From the NCBI GenBank assembly GCA_022559845.1, contig CM040117.1, forward strand, positions 150,044,732 through 150,108,731: a DNA stretch of 64,000 nucleotides, in the 5' to 3' direction. Positions 34,017 to 45,663 of this stretch are shown one piece after another. The notes beneath the pieces were generated by a model. The model was given only the letters and a program-made list of their open reading frames with translations. It searched no databases and had not been told where the DNA came from. Origin of the DNA: Amorphophallus konjac (taxonomy: Eukaryota > Streptophyta > Magnoliopsida > Alismatales > Araceae). Position 1 is the first letter of the stretch, and each line of letters begins with the position of its first letter. A program made the position numbers and the translations under genes.

Positions 34017-34119
34017 TTCTCTGACTGATCAGATCCAACGATCTGCAGAGGATCCTGTTGTCTTTGGTGCATTTCTGAATTTACTCTCTGCTGCATTAAT
34101 CTGCTTGCCGATTTAATCA

Positions 34120-36693
34120 ATGGGTTCTCCACCGATTTTCAATGGCTCTAATTTTAACTCATGGGTTAGCAGTCTACATAACTATGTGAATTTGATGGAT
34201 CCGGATCTGTGGAAGTTAATCTCACATGGTCCTCACAGACTGCCAAAGAAAGAGTCCAAATGGACTAACAGTCACAGATCAAGAAATGGAGAGAATCAGA
34301 AAGTTTTGAAATTAATGAAAGAAGCTACTGACAAGGCTCTACATTCCTTTTTCCATGACTGCAGGTCCGGTAAGGACATTCTGGATAAGCTAAAGCTAGC
34401 TCAGAGGAGAAATGAGGACAGCTGCGTGATGGCTGACAAGAGCAACCATGGCAGTGATCAAGATGAATCCGAAGATGCTGAAGAGGTAACCAATCCTTTC
34501 TCTAGTTACACTTTAGACGACTGGGAAGATGCCTATGCCAATCTGTTAGAATCCTATGAAAGACTAAAGAAGAAGAATAAAAAACTGATAAAGAAGCTAA
34601 AGAATCATGAGGATGCTAAATCTCGAGGTGAAAACCCTGAAATTCTGAAAATAGAAAATGACATATTTAGAAGACAGTTAACAGATTTTGATTCTATTAG
34701 TTCAGATTTAGATCATTTGAAATCTGAAAAACAAACTCTTATGAAACAAATTGATTTACACAAAAAGGAGAATCAAGAGCTTGTTTGCGAAATTGCTGAA
34801 CTAAAGGAGAGGCATAGTTTAATTGATGATGATCAGGTTCATCACAATAATGCTGTTCAGAATGAAAAATTAGTGAGAGATTTAGAGTGTGTCAACTCTG
34901 AATTGGAAAACATGAAATCTGAAATTGAAATACTCAAAAACCAGCTCAAAGAATCTGAACACAAATCAAATAATCTTGAAAAAGTAAATAGTTTGGTTTC
35001 TGAGAAACTGGAGGCTGAGAGAGTAATAAACTTAGAGCTTCAGAAAAATCTCGACAAACAATAAGAAATGTTTTATGAATGTCAGTCTTCAACAGATGAA
35101 TGAGTGTTTGATGATGAACTCCTAGAGCAGAACAGTAAACTAAAAGAGGAAATTAATAAGCTGAATCACCTAAACTCAGCAATGTCTGATAGGCTAATCA
35201 CTTTAGAAAAAGGAAAGAGTGTAAGCCTGGTGAGCTCTAGTGAGTTGCTGAATGCTGAACATGAAATTACAAATCTGAAAAACATCAACCTAATGTTGAG
35301 TGGGAATGTCACTTGCTGTGAACAAAAGATAGCTAAATATGAGTTAACAATCACATCCCTTCAACAAGAAGTTGATGATCTTTATAAGTCCCTATCTGAA
35401 GCTGACAATGAAATAAAATTAAAACAGGAAGTTGAAAAACTTAAAAGTCTGAATGATGCCTTGCATCAACAAGTCATTTCCTGTGAAACAGATCTGTCCA
35501 AATATGAAGCTAATATTTGTGGCTTAAATTCTGAAATTCAAGATTTGAAAAACTCCTTGTCAAAATTTGTCAAGGGAAAGGACAATCTGAATAAGCTTCT
35601 AGGAAAGAGTGATAACTCTCAGAGAGAGGGGCTGGGTTACAGTTCAACAAACAAAAGGATCAATAGCAATAAAACTTCAACTGTGTTTGTAAAAGCTTCT
35701 GATCAAAACACAACTGCTGGTTCTTCTGTTTTTCAATTTACTGCACAAAAACCCACTGTCAGTCCCAAAACTGTAGGACAAACTCAAAAATTAAAAAAGG
35801 ATGAAAACCTACAGAAAAAGGACAAAACTACTCCAGTTGGTACAAAGACTGCTGCACACAATTCGCATGGCCTCTCAAACACTCATACTAAAAAGGGGTC
35901 GTGCTATTATTGTGGGAAAGTAGGTCACATAATGGAAGATTGCAGACTAATGCTAAAAGATGAGCATGGTAGTGAAACATTACATTCTAGAAATTCTTTT
36001 GATAGAAATCATGCTGCTAGAAAGCCTGATGCTTCATGTTATTATTGTGGGAAGCATGGTCATCTCATGAGTGAATGTTTTATCATGAAAGAAGACAATA
36101 AACTGCATGCCAGGTCTTCCATTCATTTTCATGGTCCATATGGAACTAAACACAAGTCTAATCAGCACATTGTGTGCTTTAACTGCAATAAGCCTGGGCA
36201 CAAGGCTGCTGAGTGCTGGTTTGGATCCACTTGGGGTAAAAATGGTTTTCATAGAAGAAATTCTTATGCTTGCTCTCACTGTGGGAAGAATGGCCATACA
36301 GTCAAGAACTGTTGGCATGTTCAGAAGAACTCTGTTAACCCCTATGTTGTCAAATTCCCTGCAAAACCATTTGCAAGATTCTCATGCTATAATTGTGGAA
36401 AGTCAGGCCATAGATCTGCTGAATGTTGGCTGATTAAGAATAAGAATCAAACTGTTCATGCATACAACAGAAAATCTTATGATCATGTTTATAAACCTCA
36501 TACTGCTGTTACTATGCATCATAAGAACCAGAAACCAGTCACACCATGTAGATATTGTGAAAATTTTGGACATTCTATGGACAATTGTTATTTGATGGAA
36601 TCTGATGACAAGGTTGCTAAAAGACTGTTTAGAACACCTGTCAAGGTTAATGCAGGACCCAAGACTGTTTGGGTACCTGCCCATGCCAAATAG
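34120..36693 (+). pseudogene. gag: gag of element C: coiled coil and six zinc knuckles
   Basis: One frame of 858 codons with two stops, TAA at 35062 and TGA at 35101. The N-terminus is Sirevirus-type Gag: MGSPPIFNGSNFNSW, then DPDLWKLISHGPHRLP, then a shortened helix region ending DILDKLKLAQRR. The rest of the ~200-residue copia gag domain is absent. An acidic stretch and YTLDDWEDAYANLLESYERL lead into some 350 residues of coiled coil (repeated LKSEN, ELKE, NLEK). Six CCHC knuckles follow: CYYCGKVGHIMEDC, CYYCGKHGHLMSEC, CFNCNKPGHKAAEC, CSHCGKNGHTVKNC, CYNCGKSGHRSAEC and CRYCENFGHSMDNC, all with the metal ligands intact. The end is GPKTVWVPAHAK and stop, the place where protease begins in complete Sireviruses. 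Without the two stops the frame is otherwise open, so decay is slight. Confidence 0.92.
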
Positions 36694-36710
36694 TGTGCTA
36701 ACTTGCAGGT

Positions 36711-36752
36711 GTGCCTTGGAATGAACAAAGAGGGGTAAATAAACCAAGGCAC
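36711..36752 (+). other. Conserved hairpin after the gag stop (C)
   Basis: GTGCCTTGG at 36711 pairs perfectly with CCAAGGCAC at 36744. The loop of about 24 bases contains AGAGGGGTAAATAAA. It starts 17 bases after the gag stop and is preceded by CTAACTTGCAGG, which could also serve as a 3' splice site. Confidence 0.75.
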
Positions 36753-38812
36753 TCAAAATGATAACCCCATGATCCTGCTCTCCAGGTTAGTTCTGAACAA
36801 TCTGTTTAAATCCCATCATCTGAAAATTGACTGTTTGAGATGGTTAAGCATCTTGTTAATTTGATTTGTGCTTAGTTGAAATTCTCTGAAATGGAATTGC
36901 TCAATCATGTTCATGGTAGCTCACTTATGTCTGAAGTGCATGAATTATATTTGAATGTCAAACTTGAAATCATGTGATGTACTTTCACTGCACATCATGC
37001 ACTTGGTCAGGGGGAGCTCAATCATTCTTGATTAACCATACTCCTGCTCATGCTTTGTTGTATATATGTAGCATCTAGACAAGGGGAGCTTTCCTGTTCC
37101 ATCTCTTCATCTCTTGAACTCTCACTGTCTAGCTATCTGATCTACTTGCTACACTTAGGTGGTTCACCTAAATTCTCTGCTGTCTCTACACTGATATAGC
37201 TGATCTGTCTGTATTCCAGACTTAGCTATTGATTCTGCCTCCTGTGAATTCAATTGCTAGCTTGTTCCTATCATTCACATTTCTTCATATCTTGTCAAGT
37301 CTGGTCCAAGCTAATCTGACTGAATTTTAGTCTTTAATGCTGGCTTCTAATTGCTCTCTGATATTCTCTCAATAAAAATGCTTTGTTGACTCCACTGATT
37401 TCCTAACAATGTCATTGACTCATCTGAATGAGGAAAGATTTTAGTCAGTGCACCCTAGTCATAAATCAGACATTTTCTGAAAAGAAGAATCTTCTATTAT
37501 ACTGGCTTAAGAATGTTTTGATAAATCAAATTGATTTAAGTCTAATGTATTTCCTAAGTTTTGATGTAAAAGACTTGAAAATATCTGAATCATCATGCTT
37601 AATAAATCCTAACCAATTGTCTCATGAACCTCATGCAAAACCTTCTGAAATCTGAAATTTTAAAAGACATGGCTTTCTTTGGTTAAGATACATGTAGAAG
37701 GTATTGTTCTTAAACATTTCAGTGTACTGAGCATTGTTTGAAAAATCTGAAAACTTTTAAATCAAGAGCAATGACTTTGGTCACAGAGAAACTGGGTTCT
37801 CTATCAAAGAAATAGAGTAAGCCCATGTCATGAAGTGCCATAGTTACCTCTCTTTTAAAAATGTTTGAAAATCTGGCAGAGCAATAGCATGGTTGTGTTG
37901 AGTAACTGGGGATTCTGGCCTCTGAACAAGGTGTCTCCTCATGTAAAAAGATACTCCATTGCTAACTCTGTTCTCCTTAAGAGGCAATATGGTTGTCACA
38001 CTGAGTAACTGGGTCACTTCACCTGAGACGTGTTGTGCCTCACGTAAAAAGGTGTTGACTGAACCAAACTTGCTCAGGTAAAATGAGTGCTGTTCAATAG
38101 AAAAATCTGAAAAACTAAAGACAAGTTCAGTCACATTTATCTCTGTTTAATCTCAATATTATCTTGTGTAACTTCCATAGGAGTCATTGAATTTAAATGA
38201 GTAAGATGGAAGGAGGTTAAACATGAATATAAAATGAGTTGTTGGTTCATCTTTATTAAAAGGTGTTTCAGTTATGAGTATTGAATTTTCTTGATAAACT
38301 TTGAATACATCACTCTTAAATCATGATGGTAAGTTTAAACTCATTCATAATCTATTATAATTGAAGAATCTGAAATTCGTTTACAAAGATTTATGAATTT
38401 GGTGTGCTACTGAAAATCTGTCTTCCTCATTTATTCACTGTGCTTACAAATTGTGGTAATCCTTGAGTACCCATGTGTCTTGCTGATAGATGCTCATCAC
38501 CTCTTTCACTCCATCTAATTAGGGGGAGCTTTCTTGTCATGCTGAGTGTCTTTCATAAAGGGGGAGATCTAGTCAGCATTCTTGAGTGTCCCTGTGCTTT
38601 TGTTGATATTCTCCCTTCATCTCAACTGGTTTCAACCTTCAAAACGTTTCTGATCATTATTCTATTCAGGGGGAGCTAATTGCCATTAAGGGGGAGCTTA
38701 GTCAAAGGGGGAGCTTTTAATTCACTCATCTTATGCAGTCTTATTCTTCCCTCTTCAACTAATGTCTTTTTGCTGAAGTCAAAGGGGGAGAAATATTTGA
38801 TCAAGTCAGTAT
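36753..38812 (+). other. Conserved non-coding region between gag and 3' LTR (C)
   Basis: About 2 kb without a credible frame. At least nine GGGGAG-containing tracts lie between 37017 and 38850, several within 40 bases of each other near 38668-38710. Blocks shared with B include AAGAATCTTCTATTATACTG (about 37484), the GAGTAACTGGGG block (about 37900), CACCTGAGACGTGTTGTGCC (about 38021) and CATGTCATGAAGTGCC. Confidence 0.75.
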
Positions 38813-38891
38813 GACTCATAGTGTTGCCATCATCAAAAAGGGGGAGATTGTTGTGTCCCTGTGATTTTGATGATAGCAAACACTATAAGTC
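38813..38891 (+). other. Stem-loop presenting the polypurine tract (C)
   Basis: GACTCATAGTGTTGCC plus ATCATCAAAA (38813-38838) pairs with TTTTGATGATAGCAAACAC and on to AAGTC (38865-38891): about 25 pairs, one bulge, few mismatches. The loop holds AGGGGGAGAT and the first LTR bases. The pairing continues further than in B, consistent with a maintained structure. Confidence 0.8.
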
Positions 38892-41670
38892 ATCATCTGT
38901 TGAGTCTGCATATAAATCTGTTTGTGTTGCATATGAATGTTTCATTGAACATCTTATCTGAATTACATAACCAACGAACAGGCTGAGGCTGTGTGTTGTG
39001 TGCATTGGTGCATTTCATAATTGTTGATGCATTTCATCATTGCATTTTATCTGGATTGTTTGATGTTAGTCTGTACAATGGGTGATGCTGCTATACCCTT
39101 TCAGCATAGTCTGTACATCCGTAGACAGCCTGCCTGAACTTTGTTGAATGAAGTCTATACACTTGCCAACATGTCTCTCATGCATTATGTCTAAAGTCCA
39201 TACATTGTCTGGACACACTCAGTCCATACATTGTACTGTCTACACTTTGTTGCAGCTAATCTGAACATTCTTCAGTGAAGTCTATACATCGTCAGTGCAT
39301 GAGCGTCTTACAAGTCTATACACTGTCTAAGTACAGCCATCGTCTCAATCAGCAAGTCTGTACGTTGGACTATGCTTGCACATCATTACAGAGTTCAAGT
39401 CTGTACATGCATCACTCATCAAGTCTGCACATTCATAGCTGAAGTCTATACACTTGTTGCTGGCAAGTCTACACATTGCATAGCATGCAAGTGTCCAAGT
39501 CTATACACTGCATGTCCTGCTCGCGCTGCAAGTCCATACTTTATCTGCCCTGTACTCAGCAAGTCCATACACTGCTTCTAGCATGCACTGGTTCAAGTCT
39601 ATACATTGCTCACAGCACACACCAAGTCTACGCATACCCGTGTTCACTTGTTCCAAGTCTGTACATTGGTTCAGGCTTTTTAAGTCTGTACATTGGCCTT
39701 CAAGCTTTCCAAGTCTGCACATTGGCCTTCAAGCTTTCCAAGTCTGTACATTGGCCAAGTGTCTTGTGCTTTGAAGCTTTATCAAGTCTATACATTCGTT
39801 TATCAAAGTCTACACATTGCATCGTGTTTCAAAGTCTATACATCGTTGTGCATTCCTTGATTTCAAAGTCTATACATTCTGGTTGCTTCATAGCAAGTCT
39901 GCACATCTCGCTTGCACTAAGTCTGTACATGGTCCTGGCGCTCACAAGTCTGTACATCGATTTGGCGCTCACAAAGTCTGTACATCGGCTTGGCGCTCAC
40001 AGAACCTTGCTACGTCTATGTGCTAGTCCATGCATTGTCAAGTCTATACATTGTCTCTTAGCGTCTTGTGCATTCAGCATAGAAAGTCTGTACATTCGTT
40101 GACAGACTCATCCATAAACAGTAAGACAAAGTCTGTACATTCGGTGACAGCTTGTCTAAGCATCTCATGCATTCAATGTGCATACTTTCATTCTGTTTGT
40201 GCATCTCCTTCAGAAGTCTGGACAATCCTTTGAGCATTCAAGTCTATACACTCTTCTGTCTGCATTGCATACACTTCAAGTCTACACACTGGTTGCATGC
40301 ATCTCATGCAGTTAAAGTATGTACACTCGTGAATGTAATGTATGTACATTCATTCTCGCTGTATATACTTTCTTATATGTGCACACTTCAATTGATGCAT
40401 CAAGTCTGTACAAGCTCAGCTCATTCATCAAGTGACTCGATGTATATACTTTCTCATATTCTTTCCTTTCAGATAAATTAACTTGCACTGATAGTTAATC
40501 TGTTCTAACAGGACTGCTGATTTGAGGAGGTTAATGACGCACGTGATCCAAGAATCGGAGATGGCCCTGATCATGCCACGTGGACTGAACCTTATGGGCG
40601 GGAATCGTCGAGGGCACACGCCCTAGCTGCTTGCTGCTGCTATAAAAGGAAGGCTTCTTCCTCAGAAGAAGGCTGATCGTGAAAAAAAGAGAAGCAGATA
40701 GAGAAAGAGAGTGATCGAGATAGAAGGAAAGAGCTGCAGTAGTAGGAAAAGAAGAAGAGACAGAGAGAGAGCCTGCGAAAGAGAAGAAAAAGAAGAGTGA
40801 GAAGAAGAGAGAGCTAGAGTAAAAGAAGCTTCAACTGAAGATCAGTTTCTGCTGGACCGTGGATCAAATCAGGCCAGCCAGCTCCTGCGAGAGTCACGTT
40901 TTGATTTTATATTTCTAGCTTTTAGTTGCTGTATTTTCTTTTATTGTTTTCTTTTCAAGCTGGTCATTGTTCTTCCGATTCTCTGGTTGGAGATCGGGTT
41001 CCTCCTGTGGACTCAGGAGAAGGGAGACTGTGTCTCCGGTCTGCAAGTGACTGAGTGTCGCTTGTGAGTTCCCTCTGGTTTCAGAGGAAGGGAGTCCTTG
41101 ACTCCGGTTGCAGGTAGTGGTTGCTACCTGTGTGTTCCCTCCTGGTCTGGAGGAAGAGAGACCTAGTCTCTGGTCGCAAGTGGCTGGGAGTCACTTGTGG
41201 TTTCCTCTGGCTTTCAGAGGAAGGGAGACTTGGGTCTCCGGTTGCTAGTGACTGTGTGTCACTAGTGGGTTCCCTCCGGTCTGAGGAAGAGGGGAGGCTG
41301 TTCCCCTGGTCAAGCTGTGTGGCAGCAACTTGTTTGCAGACTGAGTCTGCTTTCTAGCTGATTGCTAGTGGAAGCCTCACTCCGTTGGGAGTGAGGGGTG
41401 GACGTAGGTCTGTGGACCGAACCACCTAAAAAATCCATTGTGCAGTGGTTTGTTTGATTGCTTGCTTCCGCTAGATGCATGCTAGGACCGTGATCTGATT
41501 GATTATTCATGTCCTAGGGTTTAATTGGGTTTGCATCTTTTATGTTTGAGCAATTGTCCACTGATCTTGTGCTTATCATTTCATACGAATTTTAAATTGG
41601 TCAAAACTCTTTAGAAGATCCATTCACCCTCCCCTCTGGATCTGTGTTTATCTATCACACCTAACTATCA
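38849..41670 (+). repeat. 3' LTR of element C
   Basis: 2822 bases with the same order of parts as the 5' LTR. A block of the motif array (about 39500-39630) differs in sequence and unit content from its partner (about 31815-31990), while flanking sequence is almost identical. TATA at 40641-40647. Followed by target copy CGCAT. Confidence 0.95.
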
Positions 41671-42269
41671 CGCATTTATCCTTGAAGCTCTGTACCTTCG
41701 GGAAGCATTCTAGAGGGGATATTGTGTTGTAACGATATTCTTATTCCCCTCATCTTTTATTTTTCATTTCACTCATTTATTTTGTTTTGTTTCTGTGTCA
41801 CTATGGGAAGGATAGTGGGTGTAAAAAGTATTCATTGCTCTGGGTACCAGCATCGTTGGTGACTGGTTGTTCGGTCTGCTGATACCTGTGAAATCATCTG
41901 AGTAACTAGCCCCTAGAAGGCTCGTTGTTGTGAACTCACTAGAAAAATTAAGTCACGAGGAAGTGGTTGTTGGTTGCTGAGACCTGACCAAAATCATCAA
42001 GGGAGCTACCCCTTGAGAATCAGCTGGTGTAACCTTGGTTAGAAGGTTAGTGAATACATCGGGCAAGTTTCAGGGGGACTGGACGTAGGGAAGCAGACGG
42101 CTAATTGAACTAGTATAAATCTCTTGTCCCGTGTGATTTGCTTGCCTATTTATATTTCTATTTTATGTTGCGTACATACTTAAATTGTGACAAAATTTTT
42201 ATACGTCATTATATCTCAAGACACACCTATTCACCCCCCTCTAGGGTGTGCCGGGCTACTAACAATTTG

Positions 42270-43702
42270 ACTTCAAATGGTCATATCCCAGTCACAACAT
42301 TCGGGAGATCTGATTGGCACCTAAACTGCCACCTCTTTTGTGTGTGTGTACGTCATTCTCGAGATGGTAGGTGAATAAGATCTTCTGCAAGTGGAGATAT
42401 TTCTGTTTTGTATAAACTACCCCTAGCTGTTGCTGTCTATATGATCTGAAATAATACTTAAATAAATTTCTCCCATGCAAGGATGCGAGATAAAGTAACA
42501 TATTTGAAATATAAACTTTAGTGTGAGTAGAATATAAAAAGGTAATACAGACTTCACACATAAAACATATCTCACTGGCAGTACACAAGAGGAGTACAAT
42601 ATGTATCTTATGTCTTGAAAATAAGAAAAGTATCCCAATGGACATTGTGCATTTAATGCAGACATATTTGTAAGTTGACTATTTAACACCTTATACATGT
42701 ATGTCAGACGGTATACTGTATCTATAATTCTGTTGGAACATTTTTACAAAAGTGTATGATTCACGTCTCTGTGCATGGCACTCTAGAGTTTAAGTGTTGT
42801 GTATGTGCTTTACTATATAAATTGTCGTTTAGGATAGTCAACAGAAATATATATTTCACTAAGTCAGAGTGCAAAATATATCGCTTATTAAATATAAGAT
42901 TAAAGTAAGGCGATAGAGTTGTCTTTTAGTGAGAGTAGATGAAATAGTATCTACCAATTTGTCTAAGTAGTCTATGTTTGCTTTTTACATTAGAAAGAAT
43001 CGTTTATCCATGATTTTGTCATTTTCTTGGGTAGACGAAGTATCATCTATTGCTCTGTCTATCTGTAAGTCTTTAGACAAAGTTTCGCTTATCAGTTCTA
43101 CTTTTCCGACTTAGACGAAGTTTCGTCTATCATAGATTTTATCATTTTCCTCTTAGATGAAATTTCATCTATCCATGACTTTGTCATTTTCTTGGGTATA
43201 CGAAGTATCGTCTATCGCTTCATCTATATGTGAGTCTTAGGATGAAGTTTCATTTATCACTTCTATTTTTCTGAGTTAGATAAAATTTCGTCTATCATAG
43301 ATTTTGTCGTTTTCCTCTTAGACGAAATTTCATCTATTTGCTCTCGCATCATATATCCTTTTTGCCTTAGATGATACATTGTCTAATTATTTTAACTTAA
43401 ATAATGTATCGTCTAATCTTTCATCTACTTTTTTTACGTTAGACGATGTGTCGTCTAACCTTTCATCTACCTTATTTATGTTGGACGATGTATCATCTAG
43501 CCTTACGTCTATCTTGAGACTTCGACGCAATTCTTTTAGTTTTTAGATGTTGCAGCGTCTATCTCACCGGATTAGACGATATATCGTCTAACATTAAGTC
43601 TGTTTGGTCATTTTAGGCGATATCTTTTCTGATCTTACTACATTATTTTAGATTTAAATCAAACCTTAATTTTTAGGCTAAGTGTATGGGAGACCTGAGA
43701 TA
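42270..43702. other. Intergenic stretch, no gene
   Basis: The sequence between the solo LTR and element D is AT-rich with only short random frames. Its right half is the palindrome array listed separately. Confidence 0.5.
43025..43640. repeat. Array of TAGACGA-type palindromes
   Basis: About twelve near-perfect palindromes of 16-20 bases, consensus TAGACGAWRTWTCGTCTA, spaced about 40-50 bases apart (for example 43111, 43154, 43320, 43440, 43481 and 43575). The bases between them are T-rich (CTTTCATCTACTTTTT-like). This could be the subterminal region of a DNA transposon; no end sequence is recognisable. Confidence 0.75.
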
Positions 43703-43854
43703 AGTTATGTTGTGCCTCTTAGGCACAAGCATGTGTTATGTTGATTTGATGATAGCAATGCTGTTTTGTTTTGATGATAGCAACACAGTGAGTGCTTTAT
43801 GAGATTGTGTTTTGATGATATCAACATAACTTATTTTGTGGAGAATGCATGTGT

Positions 43855-44457
43855 ATGACTGATATATTGGTTGTGCTTGATTTCTGCTCTGTGCGTTGCT
43901 TTTCTGTCTGCATGTAGTTTGATGACTAGCAAGTCTATGCACTGCAAGGTAAAGCATTTCAGAGTCTTTACATCGTTCATGCATGTGCACAGTTCGTGGA
44001 CAAAGTCTGCACATCGCCCTAGATTGCATTAGTAAGTCCATACATCATCAGGGCTCTTCATGACTGATATATTGGTTGTGCTTGATTTCTGCTCTGTGCG
44101 TTCATGTAGTTTGATGACTAGCAAGTCTATACACTGCAGGGTAAAGCATTTCAGAGTCTTTACATCGTTCATGCATGTGCACAGTTCGTGGACAAAGTCT
44201 GCACATCGCCCTAGATTGCATTAGTAAGTCCATACATCATCAGGGCTCTTCATGACTGATATATTGGTTGTGCTTGATTTCTGCTCTGTGTGTTGCTTTT
44301 CTGTCTGTATGTAGTTTGATGACTAGCAAGTCTATACACTGCAGGGTAAAGCATTTCAGAGTCTTTACATCGTTCATGCATGTGCACAGTTCGTGGACAA
44401 AGTCTGCACATCGCCCTAGATTGCATTAGTAAGTCCATACATCATCAGGGCTCTTCA
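43855..44457 (+). repeat. Three tandem ~200-base units in the D 5' LTR
   Basis: Units begin at ATGACTGATATATTGG at 43855, 44060 and 44252. The middle unit lacks about 13 bases (GCTTTTCTGTCTG). Each carries three or four copies of the array motif. The 3' LTR has only two units (50697 and 50902). Confidence 0.88.
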
Positions 44458-45475
44458 TGCATGTGCATAGTCTATACATTGTGCATCTCGTTGTCAAGTC
44501 TGCACATTCATGAAGTCTGTACAGCCATCCACTTGAAGAAAGTCCATACAATGCATCTTCTTAGCATCTCATTTAGAGTCTAAGGCATTGTCTATACACT
44601 GGCCTTAAAGTGTGTATAGCATCCATCTCAGCCACCGTCTCATTCAGCGTCTTAGGCTTGCAAAGTCTACACATTGGTCGGTGGAAAGTCTATACATTCG
44701 TTACAGTGCACACACCGTCTCAACTTGCGTCTCATGCATATAGTAAGTCTACACATTGCTACAGTAACGCAAGTCTATACATCATCCGTTAGGCTTGCTC
44801 ATGCATTGTTCTTCTGAAGTCTGTACAGCCGTGGCTTCTACCTCAAAGTCTGTACATTTGGTTCAAAGGCGAACTCTATACATTGTGCATCCTTGGGTTA
44901 AAGTCCATTCATTGGAAGTCTGTACAGAGTTTCTCTTGGCTTTAAGATGAAGTCTGAACATTGCATAGTCTGTACATTACTTCTTCAGTCTGCCTCTGCC
45001 AAGTCCATACATTGCTTGCTTAGCAGACTGTGAAGTCTATACATCGGTTATTCAGCAGCAGACTACTCAAGTCCATACATTGGCTGCATCATATGCATTG
45101 AAGTCTGCACATTGCTGAACGCTCATCAAGTCTATACATTGGCTTTAAGATGAAGTCTACACATCAGAGTGCATTGCATTTGTTCATGGCTGCAAGTCTA
45201 TACATTGTGTGTCTTGTTCAGCTAAGTATATACATTGGACGAGTCTGCATCGTGCATATATTCTGAAGTCTATACACTGTGTCGTTCACATCTGCAAGTC
45301 TAGACATTCGCAAAGTCTATACATCAGACGAGTCTGCATAGGCCAAGTCCATACATTGTTAAGTGTATTGCATGCATCTGTTCTGAAGTCTATACATTGT
45401 GAAGTATATACACTGCTTTAGCTTCGCCTTCACAAGTCTATACAGCAAAGTCTATACACTGCAATGCATATACTT
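43928..45475 (+). repeat. U3 motif array of element D (AAGTCTATACATTG)
   Basis: More than 40 copies counting the tandem units, mostly AAGTCTATACATTG, with AAGTCTGTACA, AAGTCCATACATTG, AAGTCTGCACATTG and AAGTCTACACATTG, all plus-strand. The sequences between copies are unrelated. The same motif as in C, although the surrounding LTR sequence differs strongly. Confidence 0.9.
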
Positions 45476-45532
45476 AAATTGATAAGCTGTTCTTCTGTGT
45501 GACAGGCACCCTTCGTGAAGTCTAAAGAAGGG

Positions 45533-45663
45533 CACGTGATCCGAGGTGCCTGGCTCGTGATCCAAGGATGGACGAGATACCAGGATGCTGACACGTGGCC
45601 AAAAGTTCTGGGCGGGAACTGTGGAAGCCACACGCGCCCTAGCTGCTGCTGCTGCTATATATA
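45533..45663 (+). promoter_or_regulatory. G-boxes and TATA box of the element D LTR
   Basis: CACGTG at 45533 (GCACGTGATCCGAGG) and 45592 (ACACGTGGCC), with a half copy CTCGTGATCCAAGGA between them. Then come TTCTGGGCGGGAACT and CACACGCGCCCTAGCTGC, then TATATATA at 45656-45663. The composite CACGTGATCCRAG also occurs in B and C. Confidence 0.72.

Larger units (their letters stand above)
31174..41670 (+). mobile_element. Element C: complete gag-only Sirevirus-like element
   Basis: A full-length insertion with both ends intact: 5' LTR 31174-34000, 3' LTR 38849-41670, both TG...CA, flanked by the target duplication CGCAT (31169-31173 and 41671-41675). Inside are the primer site, one gag frame with two stops, a conserved non-coding region and a polypurine tract. 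The two LTRs are nearly identical over most of their length, so the insertion is fairly recent, although one block of the motif array differs. No trace of protease, integrase, RT or RNase H, so it would depend on enzymes from a complete relative. Confidence 0.95.
29570..42264 (+). mobile_element. Solo LTR, split by element C
   Basis: The outer sequence, 29570-31173 plus 41676-42264 (about 2.2 kb), looks like one copia-type LTR. It has a TATA box (TATAAATA at 31011) and ends with CACCTATTCACCCCCCTCT...CTAACA. No primer site follows. The five bases after its end, ATTTG (42265-42269), also occur at 29565-29569 just before a TG, giving a matching target duplication. The solo LTR state and the 5' edge are inferred from that match. 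Element C inserted into it between TATA and the LTR end. The part from 29570 to 31000 is AT-rich with no gene. Confidence 0.55.

Noticed and set aside
36700..36712. 3' splice site CTAACTTGCAGG after gag suggesting a spliced downstream gene
   Set aside because: No coding sequence follows in B, C or D; in D the sequence is changed to GCTGTAGG. Kept only as a note.
39476..40102. Long open frame (208 residues) across the C 3' LTR array, with similar ones in both LTRs of C and D
   Set aside because: It is the translation of the repeated motif (SLYI, KSVH and similar recur); frames shift with spacer length, and codon content follows the motif, so it is not a protein gene.
31390..45475. SPL/SBP transcription factor sites (GTAC core) as the meaning of the array
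   Set aside because: A large share of copies read TATACA or TGCACA and lack GTAC, so this cannot explain the array as a whole.
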